Below are positions 48,991-60,860 of a DNA stretch of 64,000 bases, piece by piece. The stretch is from Isoetes taiwanensis (Eukaryota > Streptophyta > Lycopodiopsida > Isoetales > Isoetaceae): the NCBI GenBank assembly GCA_021234155.1, contig JAJEKV010000013.1, forward strand, positions 1,191,787 through 1,255,786. The letters are read 5' to 3'. The notes beneath the pieces are model-generated. The model worked only from the letters and a program-made list of their open reading frames with translations, searched no databases and was not told the DNA's origin. Within the stretch, counting starts at the first letter, position 1. Every line of letters starts with the position of its first letter. A program made the position numbers and the translations under genes.

Positions 48991-50491
48991 GTGATCTCAG
49001 CCTGTAAACACGAGAACCAGGGCGTTAAGGGGAGAATATTCCCTTGCTTGTGCTAGATCAAGGGCCTAGGATTTCTTTTGTCTTCACCCCAATGACACTT
49101 TTGATGGTGCAAATTAAATCAACAAGAGCCAACAGATGAAAACATAATATCATATTATTCTGAAATATTTACAGCCCAAAGGTTCGAAACTTATGATATT
49201 TAGATCAGATAAATCTGGAAGCCCATCACAAATGGGAACACGCAACCCAAGCAACAGAATTGGTGTGCCTTTGAAGCCTTTAACCTACGGGATCATGAAT
49301 CCCCTGAGCTCAGACAATAAAGAATAAAGAATAGAGAACAACAAAACATGGCCTGGAAAACTGGTCTCATCAAAAGCCACCAAGAAAAACTAATAGCATA
49401 CCAATCTCTGCATAACAAAACGACATTGAATCGAATTATATAGATCTTTAAATTACAAAACAGGTCTTGGAGGATTCTACCCAGCTATTTACGAAAAAGA
49501 AAGCATGTTTCACGAACCAAGACATGCAACAAAGCAAAATAACTAAAGGATCTCCATTCTAAATTGCAAAAAGGACGAGACAATTACAACAAACGGGAAC
49601 TTGGTTGACGAATCTACGAAATGAAGAAATCTGCAAAGATTTCCACTTCGGGGCTTCGAATCTCATGCCTGCACCAGGGACCATCGTGTCCGTCTGCCAA
49701 AGCTTTTCCAATTTCGCCAGATTACCTTCCCTTTTGGAACCATTGTAAAAATACCCTCAACCCTAGCCTCAAATAGAAAAATTGCAACCACATCCAACAA
49801 GCACCTCAAAACCTGCAAAATCTACGGTTTTGCATACAATATAGTAGGGAAATCATATTTCCAACCATTGCAGAAAAACCCTCCCATAATACGAAACAAA
49901 TTGTGGAAACTTTATGGAACCCATAATTTTAATGTGTTGTTCTTTCTTTTCAAATTAATGTTTCCTATAATTTAATCTACCAAGTTAATGTTTTAGTTCA
50001 TCCGTGCAACTTATCCCGAAGCTTGCAAGGTAAATGCAACTTATCATGACCCTCCATAGTTATTAATGAAAATAAACTTGCAAGGAGGTACATCTTAAGG
50101 AGTTAATTTGACATAAATGGAACGACAACATTATGAATTTTGTGTTCTAAATCATGACAAAGCCAGCAATGCCATAAGCAACATAATATTTTTATTTTTA
50201 TTTTACATGTGAACCTATCCACCCAAATGTACAATAGTGGCATAGCTCATCCAAAACATAGGCTTTGGATGACAACTTGACTTTGCTCCATTTTAGTTTT
50301 CTAAGTCATCCATATAATTGATTAAAACAGTTTATGAATTGAATCCAAAAATCATTCAAAGAATCTCCAACGATTCTTTAGATCATGCTAAGTGACGCTT
50401 TGAATATGATCTTTTGGAAATACAATTTTGACTAATATAGTTTGTTTGCTTGATTTTTTCCATTATTTATTTCTTTTAATGCTGGGAGTAT
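48991..50491. other. Gene-free stretch
   Basis: No supportable coding region, RNA gene or repeat was recognised. Confidence 0.45.
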
Positions 50492-51284
50492 GCTATATAT
50501 TCTAAAGGAGGTGCATCTTGGACTACCACAATCATCGGATTCGTCGATCCAACAATCCAGATCGTATGTTGGGGCACCTGGGCACCTCTCGTTTCGCTTA
50601 TAGTCATTTATGATTAGAGGCGCCTATGATTTTGAACGAACCTCTACCAAAATAATTTAATGTCCTAACTAAAACTACTTTAACCAATATACCCAGTGAG
50701 CTAATGCGATTATCTTTTATCTTGAATCTATGTTTTTTTTTTATAACAACTTATTCGATTGTTTTAGGGATATATGATCTATGGTTTCAGGAATTGTTAT
50801 TTTTACATCCATATCAAATTCCCCTGGAACCGCCTATTATTTTGCTACATATTCTAAACGAAGTGCACCCTAGACTACCATAATTGTCGGATTCGTCGAT
50901 GCTAAGACCTAGATCATATATTGGGGCCCCTGGGCACCACTCGTTTCGCTTATAGTCATTTATGATTGGAGGCGCCTATGATTTTGAAATATGGAATACG
51001 ATTTCGCCTAAAGTTTTGAGGGAATATTGAATTTCTATACGACTTTGCCTAAGATTTTAGAATATGAACTATGGGAGCTCGAACCTCTACCAAAATAATT
51101 AAATGTCTCAACTAAAACTACTTTAACCAATGTACCCAGTGAGCTAATGCGATTATTTTTTATCTCAAACCTATGTTTTTTTTTATAACAGCTTATTCAA
51201 TTGTTTTAGAGATCTATGGTCTATGGTTTCAGGAATTGTTATTTTTACATCCATATCAAATCTCCCTGGAACCCCCTATTATTT
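50492..51284. repeat. Imperfect tandem duplication, units of 352 and 441 bp
   Basis: Unit 1 (50492-50843) and unit 2 (50844-51284) both start GCTAYATATTCTAAA and share GGATTCGTCGAT, CTCGTTTCGCTTATAGTCAT, ACCTCTACCAAAATAATT and GTTTCAGGAATTGTTATTTT. Unit 2 carries an extra ~89 bp (about 50998-51083), itself containing two related CGAYTT(C/T)GCCTAA segments. A third start GCTACATATTC follows at 51285. Confidence 0.9.
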
Positions 51285-51299
51285 TGCTACATATTCCTT

Positions 51300-52161
51300 T
51301 GAAAATTCTTTAACCCAATCTAAGGCTTAGTCTTGTATAGGTTCTAAAATTTTATAGATACAAAAGTGGCGGCCTTGTTTCTCTAATCCCAAACCTGTGA
51401 GATTTGACCTATTATCAACGTTCAATGTTGGATTAGTATTATCTAGTTCACAACTACAACCTTGGGGCTCGAACGGGCAGGTGAGCCGGCCTTTAGATTT
51501 AGGGGAGTAAGTCGGGTACGGATGCGGGAGTCACTGATGTGGCACGTGTTCTCTAGAACACCCAGGATCCGTCATGCCCGGGGAGGGGACGCCTACCTGA
51601 TCTTCCTCATCGGACCAGAGATGTAACCTGGAGTGGTCTCATAGGGTGATTCCATGAGATTGCGTCTCCGGAAGGCTACAATCATGCCATAGCATGTTTC
51701 AGCCTATCTGCAAAGTGTGCACAGGAGGGCAGATGCAGTGGACTACCCTAGCTATTGTTCTATGCCAGTCGATGCCATGTTATACCTCTGTCTGCTGTTA
51801 TCTTGAGGCCCTGATCGTCAGTCTATCCCATGGAGTCCGAGTCTAGGATAGAGCCCTTATTTATGGCATATAAATGTTATCTTGTACTTGTATTACCATG
51901 TAGATGATGATGATTGATGGACCACCCTTCTTGGTGATATATTATTTTGAGCATGACTGCTGTGTGCTAACATGTATGAATGCTTTCGCTGTATAGGATT
52001 CCCATAGAGGACGTGGGACCGTGTTCCTCACCCGGACACTTGGCCATCCCAAGTGGTCCGAGTTAGACAGAGGGCCTTTCCATGGTGATGTAGTTGCCAC
52101 GAGAGGGGAATTCCCCGTATCTGTACGATGGGAGCATCATATAGATTCTGGGAGTATCACA
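51300..52161 (+). mobile_element. LTR of an LTR retrotransposon (right end defined)
   Basis: The LTR ends GGGAGTATCACA at 52161, one base before a tRNA-iMet primer-binding site. A TATA-like GGCATATAAATG near 51865, followed by a T-rich stretch, could be its promoter. The left end (TG) could not be fixed; TGTTGGATTAG at 51426 is one candidate. GC content is higher than the surroundings. Only a leader, not gag or pol, follows on the right, so the element is truncated. Confidence 0.6.
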
Positions 52162-52162
52162 G

Positions 52163-52174
52163 TGGTATCAGAGC
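52163..52174 (+). other. Primer-binding site for initiator Met-tRNA
   Basis: TGGTATCAGAGC is complementary to the 3' end of plant initiator Met-tRNA and is the common primer site of plant copia and gypsy elements. It lies one base after the LTR end CA, in the correct order for a plus-strand element. Confidence 0.85.
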
Positions 52175-52440
52175 ATGATTCTGGTAAATCGAATCATTGC
52201 ACTGGCCATAGTCTAACTCGTTAGATTGGTTAGTTGTAGGAGGGCTTTAACATAAGTTAAACTATCCCAATTCCATAGCTAGTATATATGTTGACGTAGT
52301 TATGGGAGGATTAAGCTAGTTAGGAATTAAGGTGTGGGTTACGTTAAGTTTTTGGAAAAAAAGAGGTCCCTTGTTTCCACGGGCCATAACTTTCTCTAGA
52401 TAACTCGGATTGAGGCAATTTTTGCACCAACACATCGGGG

Positions 52441-52699
52441 ACAGTTCCAATTGACTAAGAGACATAGGTGGCCGGCATCAAGACGACATCAAATAGGCAC
52501 AGGAACATGGAGTGCGTGATCAGAAAAACATCGACTTAGAATCTCAAAAGAAATGCATATTTTTCCCATGACAGTTCCAATTGACTAAGAGACATAGGTG
52601 GCCGGCATCAAGACGACATCAAATAGGCACGGGAACATGGAGTGCGTGATCAGAAAAACATCGACTTAGAATCTCAAAAGAAATGCATATTTTTCCCAT
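52441..52699. repeat. 130-bp tandem duplication
   Basis: ACAGTTCCAATTGACTAAGA begins at 52441 and again at 52571. The two units differ at one internal position (CACAGGAAC versus CACGGGAAC) and at the last base (ATGA versus ATCA). Confidence 0.95.
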
Positions 52700-54599
52700 C
52701 ACGCATCCATATTTCTTTCACGTATAAAAAATTCTGCCGTATAAAAATTCTGTCATATTTGCACCGTATAAATGTCTTTTTGCTCCCTCAACACAGATTT
52801 GAACTCGCGACCTTCCAACTCCAGCCTTAGGTGCTTACTGTTGAAGGTGTTCCTGGCCAACCTTCAACCTCAATGGCTTACAACCTCCACGTTGCTTCAG
52901 GCAACCACTCTGTGCAAGAAAATTGCAAAAAGAAATCTCAAACAATGGATTAATTCTGCTTTACCAAAACAAGGAAAAGGGTGCCTCAGTAAAAATGATG
53001 CCATTTGCAAGTAGATTGGAATTTTGACATGATTTCAATTCAGAAGACTACTTTGAGACTCAAAGAATCTGGCCAAAAGTCAGATGCTAATAGATTTGCA
53101 AAGATTTCTTAAATTTGTGGTCCTGACCAAGTCAAAACTTGGTCAATATCCTTGGCAGTGAGCTAATTTTTGCAGATCAAAAAGTATGATTCTTTTTTGA
53201 GTTTTGACACTTGATTCTATCTCTGATAGTCTGCACACAAGGATCAACAAGTTTTTTCACAAACGAATATGCTAAAATGACTTGAAATTCAATTTTTTTG
53301 CAAAAAGACTGTCATAAAGGCAAAACAGCAAGCAAGTTTTTTGCAGATCGAATTTTATTGATCTTTTTAACTTTTGACAACTCCTGACATCTCTGACATG
53401 TCAGCAAGGAGGAGAAATCAACTTGTTTGGCAAGAATCGATGCACAAATGATCAAGATGGATGCTTTTTTGACTAGAATGCAATAATTTTGCAAAAATAG
53501 CAGACAGGCTTTTGTAAAATGATTTCTGATACTTTTTATGAGTTTTAATACTCCCCACTTGTTCTCATGTTTCTCTATGTAAATTGCTACTCAGAATGAA
53601 ACACTAAAACTTACTTAAGATAATTGATCTAACATATAACTCTAAACTTAAGACAGTTTAATCTAATTTTTCTTTGAGATTTGTTCAGAAAGCATAGTGT
53701 GATGCAATCTTTCTGAGATATGTTATGCTTGATTATTTACTTTTTTCAAATATCACTTTTACCTTCTCACTTTACCTCATTTGCAATGTTGAGTGTAAAT
53801 TGAATATAATTTCAATGCCAGGTCGGATTTTCATTCATAAGAATAGCATACAGTCAATCAAAACATTCCAAGCTCTGGTGTCTTGGGCATAGGATAAAAA
53901 AGGCCTCACAATAGAAATTAAGCAGTTTGCTTCAAGCAATCCATGGATTTATGAAGCAAGGAAGGAAGATTCAAGCTACTGTCAGCCAAATCGGTCTCTA
54001 ACAGAGATGTCTCGATCACTTCTTGCGCCCAAAGCCCTAAAAATTTTTGTAAACTCAAATCCACATTCTTTATCCCCTGTTTCCAGCCTGTTCTTAGCAA
54101 TTCCGGCCCAAATCCTTGTCCTTTATAGGTTTTTTAGTTTAGAATAGATGGATTCAGGAGTATTTGGCCATGATAAGGTGGTCAAATCGCGACAAAATGT
54201 TGGACCTTGGCATGACAAAATTTTAGGGTTCTTGAGGATTCTTGAACAATATTCCATAGGCGTTTTTCAGAAAGGTGGTTCGGGTATAAAGGGCCTGATC
54301 TGACGTGGCGTAATACCAATTGCGTGTTGTCTCCCCGTGGTGTCTGGCCCGTTACCAGCCCACATGCCCGGGAGGCACCACGGTTGGGGGGGGGGGGGGA
54401 GGGACCGGATGGGATGAGTGACTAGGCCGGGGGGCATGGGGTGGGGTATATTTTTTTTTCCAAATTTGGCACGAATCCCAAGAACTAAAAAATGAAGGTC
54501 AATATGGGGTATTTTTCAAAAATTCTTTTTTTCACAACGAATCCTTTTTGATGCTCTACAAGATGGGAGAATCTTCTTGCAAAAAAAGCATTTGACTTT
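52700..54599. other. Gene-free stretch
   Basis: No supportable gene. A run of about 13 G lies at 54386-54400 and T9 at 54450-54458. The segment may belong to the truncated plus-strand LTR element or to the 3' flank of the minus-strand gypsy element. Confidence 0.4.
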
Positions 54600-54970
54600 T
54601 TGGCTCAAAATGGAGGCCAAATCTGATGATGTGGCAAGTTGGTGGGGTGACTTGGCAAATGAGTGATGACATGGCATTATGGGGTAATGACGTGTCAAGC
54701 TAGCTGGCAAAATGATATTTTTCTAGTCAAAACTTTTTATGAAGTGTGAGATGATGTGGATGACATGTGTATGATGATGTGGAAGCACTTAAGGATGATG
54801 TGGCACCATGGAGGGTTGACATGTCACCTAGGGTATCAAAATGACTTTTCTTAGGTCAAATATTTTGAAAAAAGAGTTTTGTGGTAGGTGACATATGTAT
54901 GATGACATGGACACGCTTGGGTGATGATGTGGATGGTACTTGCCATTTTTTGATGATGATGTTGACAATT
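54600..54970. repeat. Degenerate GATGATGTGG/GATGACATGG motif array
   Basis: At least ten copies of GATGAYRTGG-like 10-mers (for example GATGATGTGGCA, GATGACATGGCA, GATGATGTGGAT) in about 370 bp, irregularly spaced, with TCAAAAT-type spacers. It resembles enhancer-like direct repeats of plant LTR U3 regions and may be part of the 3' LTR of the minus-strand gypsy element; not proven. Confidence 0.5.
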
Positions 54971-56416
54971 TGGCATTAATGCACATAACCATGGATTTTT
55001 TGTGCAATATATCGGACATTTTACTTCTCCATGCTGGTTCGCGGGAAATGTGCACTTTCTCTCTCTAGCTTAACTTTTAGAGAGAGAAGGTGATTTTAGA
55101 CCATAGAAATAGCTAAATTAGGTGGAATTTTTTGCTTTTTTGAATATGGTGGATGTATGCTGTGTGTGGTGTATGAATGGTATTTTTTTACTAGAAAAAA
55201 TACTATTTGCCAACTTTGGCTAGGGGAAATGTTGGTAAGGCAAGAGACTATAGATTATGAGGCAAGTATGATGTTCATGGATGGAATTGAGGTGGTAAGC
55301 TAATGTAAGAAGCCTTGTGAAGTAGAACTCACGCCAAAATGATTTGAAACTAGCCACATACCAAGGAATCTTTGAGGGGTCTTCGAAACTTCATTCTTGA
55401 GGGGTCTTCCAATCTTCAAATTCAACTATGCTTGCTCCTCCTTGCCATGCTTGCATGATATCCAATGAATGTCCTTCCCTTGGTTCTTCAACAAAGGTGT
55501 CAACTTTGTGATCTTCAAGGATGAGAATCTTCATACTTCTACCACTTGCACACATGTTTTAGACAAAACTTAGACAAAGATGTGTAGAATGTGTGTATAG
55601 CTCTTCAATGCTGCCAGAATGTGGCAGCATCATGCCAAACAAAGAAGGATAGACTGCTCCCCCAGCCTCTACTTGTGCACATGAGTTGTCTAAAGTTCTT
55701 GATGGTTGCCAATGTGGAGATATGGTTGGCAATATATGTTTTAGCAAGAGATGAGAGCAAGGCAAAGTGGTAGGCAAACCAAATGAAGTGCAGATGATTG
55801 TACGAGTATGAAATTGATGAACCTGCATGACAAGTGAATGTGTAGTTAGTAAAAACAGAGCTGCCATATGGAAATGTGCAGTCTGATGAATGTGGTAGGG
55901 AATGATAAGATAGAAGAGGTTTGTATGGATCAAGGGCAACTCTTGAGCATATTATCGTGTAGTGGATGTATGAGAGGGTGATCCTGCATATGACAAAGAG
56001 TTTGTTTGTGCAAAGAGTTGTTGTCATGGCAGAGATGGCAGCATCATCATATGTAGAGATGTGAGGAAGAAAACAAAGTGTGCAAATGAGAATGAGGTGT
56101 ATGAATGAGCTTTACAGATGCTTCTACATGGAAATCAATCACTTTAGTAATGATAACTCCATATGTTGTTCTTGTATGAGCTGGAACGTGAATGTATCTC
56201 ACTGTTCTTGCATTAGTCACAGTAGTAGATCACCAAAGCATGAAAGAAACAAGACTAGCATTAATCCTGCGTAATTGTGCAAACTCCTAAAACTAATTCT
56301 TGAACTACTCTTAAGCTTATTTTTTTGTCTTTTTTTTCTGTTTTTTAGTTTTTACAAATATGATCAGCAACTCAAAAGCAACCTAAGCTAACCTATGTAC
56401 AAAACACTACCTGATT
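54971..56416. other. 3' flank of the minus-strand gypsy element
   Basis: Non-coding. A minus-strand purine-rich tract (complement of 56315-56345) could be the polypurine tract ahead of a 3' LTR, but LTR borders are not resolvable without the 5' LTR, which is outside the window. Confidence 0.35.
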
Positions 56417-57834
56417 TTAGTCAAACAAACTTAAGGCAGCATGCTGTTGCCAATACCTCTTCAAATGTAAGATATGAATGGGATTTGGCAGCTCTCTTCC
56501 ATGAACAATATATTTCAGCCAGTAGGAGCCTTTTCCTGCGACTCCAATCACTTCAAAAGGGCCTTCCCATAGATTCTCAAATTTGGCTGCTACATCCTTC
56601 CTTGCTTTATTCCACTTGAGTACCAATTCTCCAATTTTGAGAGTACCTTGAAGCTTGTGAGCAGCCTTGAATGCTGCTATGTCCTTGGCTTTCTTGATAA
56701 GAATTGCATTTTCAGCCTCAAACCCTTGTTCTTCCAGCTGCATCAATCTCACACACCTTTCTTTAAGTGTCATTTTCTATTTCTAAATTGATTTGATAAG
56801 CCAATCTAAGGGAGGGTAATTCAAGTTCAATGGGAACAACAGACTCGATACCATATACAAGGCTAAAGGGTGTATGCTTTGTAGATGCCTTAATGGTGGT
56901 TCTATATGCCCATAAGGCATCATGCAATTTCATATGTCAATCCTTTTTAGAAATACTAATAGTCTTTTTAAGAATTGACTTCAGAACTTTGTTTGTTGAC
57001 TCAGCTTGACCATTACCTTGAGGATAATATGTTGGACTTTTAGTATATTTGACTTTGAGAGTATCTAGCAATGCGGCAATGGCTTGGTTTATAAATTGGG
57101 TTCCTCTATCAGGTATGATTTTGAAAGGGATTCCAAATCTAGCACAAATGTTTTCATGGAGAAACCTTGCAGTAGTAAATGCACTAGCCTCTCTAAGTAG
57201 AACTGCTTCAGCCCATTTTGTGAAATAATCAATGGTTATAAGGATGAATTGATGTTGAGCTGATGAAGGAGGTCTATGGGACCTATAAAATCAAGTCCCC
57301 ATACTTGAAATGGACCTGAAGAGGTTACGGCAGTAAGGGGAGCTGGTTGCAACACTCTTTTGCCAAAATTTTGGCATTTATGACGACATTTTATAGCATT
57401 ATAGCAATCTTTAAAGAGAGTAGGCCAGAAATACCCTGACCTTAATATCTTCTTAGCTGTTTTGTCAGCAACAAATGGCCCCCACATATGCCTTCATGAC
57501 ATGGTTCAATGGTCATCTTGACCTCCTCAGAATCCACACACCTTAGTAGCACTTCCTCTTTGTCAATCTTGCACAAAACTTCTCCAATCAGCTTGAATTT
57601 CTTGCATTTTTCTTCGAAACTTCTTTCTTGGCTGCTGGTCATATCCTTGGGTACTTCATTATTCTCCAAATAATTCTTAATGTCGTATTGCCAATCCAAT
57701 GTTTTCTCATGCAAAGCAACAAGGTTAGTAGTCAAAGCACAATCATTCTCGTCCAAACCTTCTAGATCTTCATACTCAAACAAGGCACAGGGAAGGTAGG
57801 AACTTGGATTGTTAACTAAATTGACTACTTTCAC
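56417..57834 (-). pseudogene. gypsy integrase
   Basis: Zinc-binding HHCC region: CHEGICGGH, then YFWPTLFKDCYNAIKCRHKC with CQNFGK. The catalytic core has its first Asp in VWGLDFIGPI, its second in PDRGTQF (near 57110) and the Glu in GQAEST (near 57000), so D-D-E is present. The C-terminal GPF module lies at 56417-56773. A shift occurs at the AAA run 57473-57475, between GGH and VADKTAKK, so the ORF is not continuous. It would insert element cDNA into host DNA if intact. Confidence 0.9.
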
Positions 57835-57877
57835 ACTGATATTATAGGTCTGAATTTTGCAAGCCCATCTACATATT

Positions 57878-59053
57878 TTAGTCTTTGGCTATTTTTTTGC
57901 AAAGAGAAGAGACATGGGATTTTGTTTCATAAAGATTTGAGACTTTTTGCAAGAGATGACCTTGCCTATCTATCATGAACATCAAGGCTGCTGCACTTTT
58001 CTCAAGCCTGGGGTATCTAAGTTTAGTATCAGACCACATTTTGCTTGCAAAAGAGATAATTCTGTCATCTTGAAGCAATGCCAAACCTATGGCCTTTTTT
58101 GTAACACTAATGTAAGCTTGAAAAGGCTTCTCAAAGTCTGGAGGTTTCAGCAAGATGGATTGGCATATGGCATCTATAATTTTATTAAAGGATTCTTGAC
58201 AAATTTCATTCCAATCCACCAGCATGTGTTTGCTCTCATTTTTTATAAACTTCCCTACCTTTATGAGGTTGGAAATAGGACACATAGTGTGTGAGAAGTG
58301 AGGAACATACATCCTTAGAAAACTAGTCATATCTAAGAAGTGGTTTTGGAGGAGCAAGTTTCTTCAAGGCTTCTATCTTCTTTGCAGCAACTTGGATGCC
58401 CTTGGTAGATACTTCATGTCCTAACAAATCCCCTTTTGAGCACAGAAAAACACACTTCTTAGTATTTAGGCTTACATCTCCCTTCCTGCACATATCAAAT
58501 AATTTAGAGAGATAAGCAAAATGATCCTTGCTAGAAGTACTTAAACACAAATCATCCAAGAAAACTCGAAATGATGTGGGAGGCATATCCTTGAAAATAG
58601 TGTCCATTGCTCTTTGAAATGTTGCTGATGCATTCATAAGTCTAAAGGGCATCCTTCTCATTGCAAATGTTCCCCATGGTGTAATAAAAGAAGTCTTAGG
58701 CTGATCCTCCTCTTTAATACTGATCTGATTGAATCCTGAGAAGCCATCTAGAAAGAATACATTTCTTTACCTGCAACAACATGCAAAACTTCCTCCAAGA
58801 AGGGTAAGGCATAACAATCCTTGATAGTTGTCTTGTTTAAATCCCTATAATCAATGTTCTTTTTTTTCACAGGTACTATGCAAGACAACCATTTTGGATT
58901 TACTATCTCTGATATTACACCAGCATCTTTCATTTTGTATAATTCCTCCTTGATCAGGCCAAGCAAAGATGCATTTATCCTCCTTAGTTTCTGCATGATA
59001 GGCTTCATACCTTCTTTAATCTTTATTTCAAATTCCACACACCTTGTCAACAT
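57878..59053 (-). pseudogene. gypsy reverse transcriptase and RNase H
   Basis: Fingers/palm: YRDLNKTTIKDCYALPFLEE, then, after a shift at the AAA run 58752-58754, LDGFSGFNQI and PWGTFAMRRMPFRLMNASAT. The YXDD box appears as FLDD in RVFLDDLCLS (aspartates kept). Another shift at the TTTT run 58344-58347 precedes the connection/RNase H part (FLRMYVPHFSH, then ISFASKMWS and YPRLEKSAAALMF). Domain order and catalytic aspartates are intact apart from the single-base shifts. Confidence 0.92.
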
Positions 59054-60140
59054 TAATCAGTTCATTATAATCCTTCCATTCATCAAAGAATTTAGCAATA
59101 AAAGACTCATCTTCTTCGTTGAACAAGTCACCAACATATAGTGTTCTGTCTTGACCATTTTTTTGAACTTTTACCTCTTTTACCTGCTTTTCTTCACTTG
59201 CATTTATGACCAAGATTGGATAAAGCTGTTGTAGATCATCTTTTTCTAAGTCTTCCTCCGTTATTGCTCCTTCAGCTAAGTGTTCAATTAGAACACTCCT
59301 ACATAATGCATCATCTTCACAATTTTGTTCTCTTGGCACATGGCATAATTTCCAATTCTCAAAACCTGCCAATTCTTCCAATGCCTTATCTCTTAGCAAT
59401 ATCATGTCTGACCATGCAGGCCTTCATCTAGTGTGGACAACCACTTTCTTCCTAAAAGCAGGTCATAAATATCAGATTTTTCATCAATACCTTCAAATGC
59501 AACCACCACAAAGATAGCAGCCACAATAATGCCATCTACATCAATTGGCACATTACTCACAATTCCCATAGGGTCAATTTTCGTATTGGAAAGGATTTAA
59601 GCAACAATGGGAGCCTTCTTATCAATTTCTAAACCACATAGGCTCATAATGTGATGAGGCATCATATTAAGTGGTGATCCCCCAACTAGGAGCACTTTGG
59701 TTAATACTTTCTTACCCATTCTTGCGACACATGTAAAAGCACCTGGATCATAATCTTCTTGGGTCAACACATGCTCCTCAATATGATTTGTGAGAGCCAC
59801 TTCATCCTTTTTGGTTATATTTACAACCTTTTTCCTATAAGATGGAGCAATCTTGAGCAAAGTTAGCAAATCCACACTAATCTAAAGATTCAAAATCCTC
59901 ACTCTCCTTATCCTTCTTCATGTATTTTTGGCAAGGTGGAGGAGGCACAACCTGATTTGGCTCATTTTCCTTAAACTTGGGTGCATAAGTTTCCTCATTG
60001 ACTTGAATTTGCTCTTTATCCTTTGAGTTATTTATCCCTCTGATATGGACAGCCATGATCTTTTCCTGATCTTCAATTTCCTGCACAAATCTGACTGAGG
60101 CACTTCGTTCATTAGTTTTGGCCTTTTCCTGCCTTGCAAA
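59028..60140 (-). pseudogene. gypsy gag C-terminus, protease and PR-RT linker
   Basis: 60140-59877 carries a charged gag end (RQEKAKTNERSASVRFVQEI, then Pro-rich VVPPPPCQKYMKK). 59875-59597 holds the protease core; the usual (I/L)(I/L)DGGS is VLLVGGSPLNMM, so the catalytic Asp is replaced by Val (GTT for GAT). 59405-59028 is an acidic linker with a C-terminal stretch ahead of RT. The first ~30 residues of the long ORF above 60140 come from CACTA sequence, not from gag. Confidence 0.85.
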
Positions 60141-60726
60141 CACTACTACAAAAATAGGTATAAATGGCACAATTATATGCCATTTTTTCCCTATATAAAT
60201 GGCACTTTTTGGGTGTGCCATTTGTGCATATTTGTGCCGTAAATGCTCCGCCTTTTTTGTGCCATTTAAGCGTGGTCAAAATATGTGCCATTTAATTGAC
60301 ATGTGTGTGCCATTTAAGTGACTTGTCATTGTGCCATTCATGTGCCATTTAAATGACATGCATTGTGCCACTTACATGCCATTCAAGTGACATGCATTGT
60401 GACATGTATGTATGGTGCATGTGCCACTCAAGTGCCATAAGTATGGCATATATGTGTAGTGCTTGTGCCACTAAAGCGCCATAAGTATGGCATGTATATA
60501 TAGTGTTTGTTGCCATTCAAGTGCCATGAAAGTGTCGTGGTCATTGTGACATGAATGTGTGTAGTGATTGCCATTTTCATATTCTTTAAATAGCATTACT
60601 TGTTTTATGGTTATGTGAACAATGTTGAATAGTATTTCTATAAAGTGAAATATAATAACAAAATATTCAATAAAATGTCATGTCATGGATACAATAATAG
60701 CAAATAGAATGTCAAATGTCATGGGG

Positions 60727-60860
60727 GTACAATATGTAGCATTATAACAGGGGGTTTTTTTTGTGATTTTATACACTTTTTGGCATGGTTTTCATATGAT
60801 TTCATGGGCGTATTGCACAAGGCATACTAATCAGTATATCTAGAGTGCACTCCGCATGTT
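60727..60860 (+). repeat. Repeat family B, copy 3
   Basis: AATATGTAGCATTATAACAG then GGGG, TTTTATACACTTTT, ATGGTTTTCATATGATTT and CTAATCAGTATATCTAGAGT. It is followed at 60904-60940 by three TTTAGGGTT-type telo-box motifs. Confidence 0.75.

Larger units (their letters stand above)
56417..60140 (-). mobile_element. Ty3/gypsy retrotransposon, Tat-like, pol region nearly complete
   Basis: From high to low coordinates: gag C-terminus, protease, reverse transcriptase, RNase H, and integrase ending in a GPF/Y module (GPFEVIGVAGKGSYWLK, then LPNPIHILHLKRYW). The last block and the absence of a chromodomain point to the Tat/Athila side of Ty3/gypsy rather than a chromovirus. The element is cut at its gag by the CACTA terminus at 60141. 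Its 5' LTR lies outside the window or beyond the inserted CACTA. Coding is split over several frames. Confidence 0.93.

Noticed and set aside
52790-52860. Minus-strand B-box-like GAGTTCAAATC with a possible SINE or tRNA
   Set aside because: No convincing A box at the right distance and no second copy in the window.
55559-56027. Minus ORFs of 126 and 140 codons
   Set aside because: Ser/His/Leu-rich overlapping frames in the 3' flank of the gypsy element, with no motif; probably LTR or untranslated sequence.
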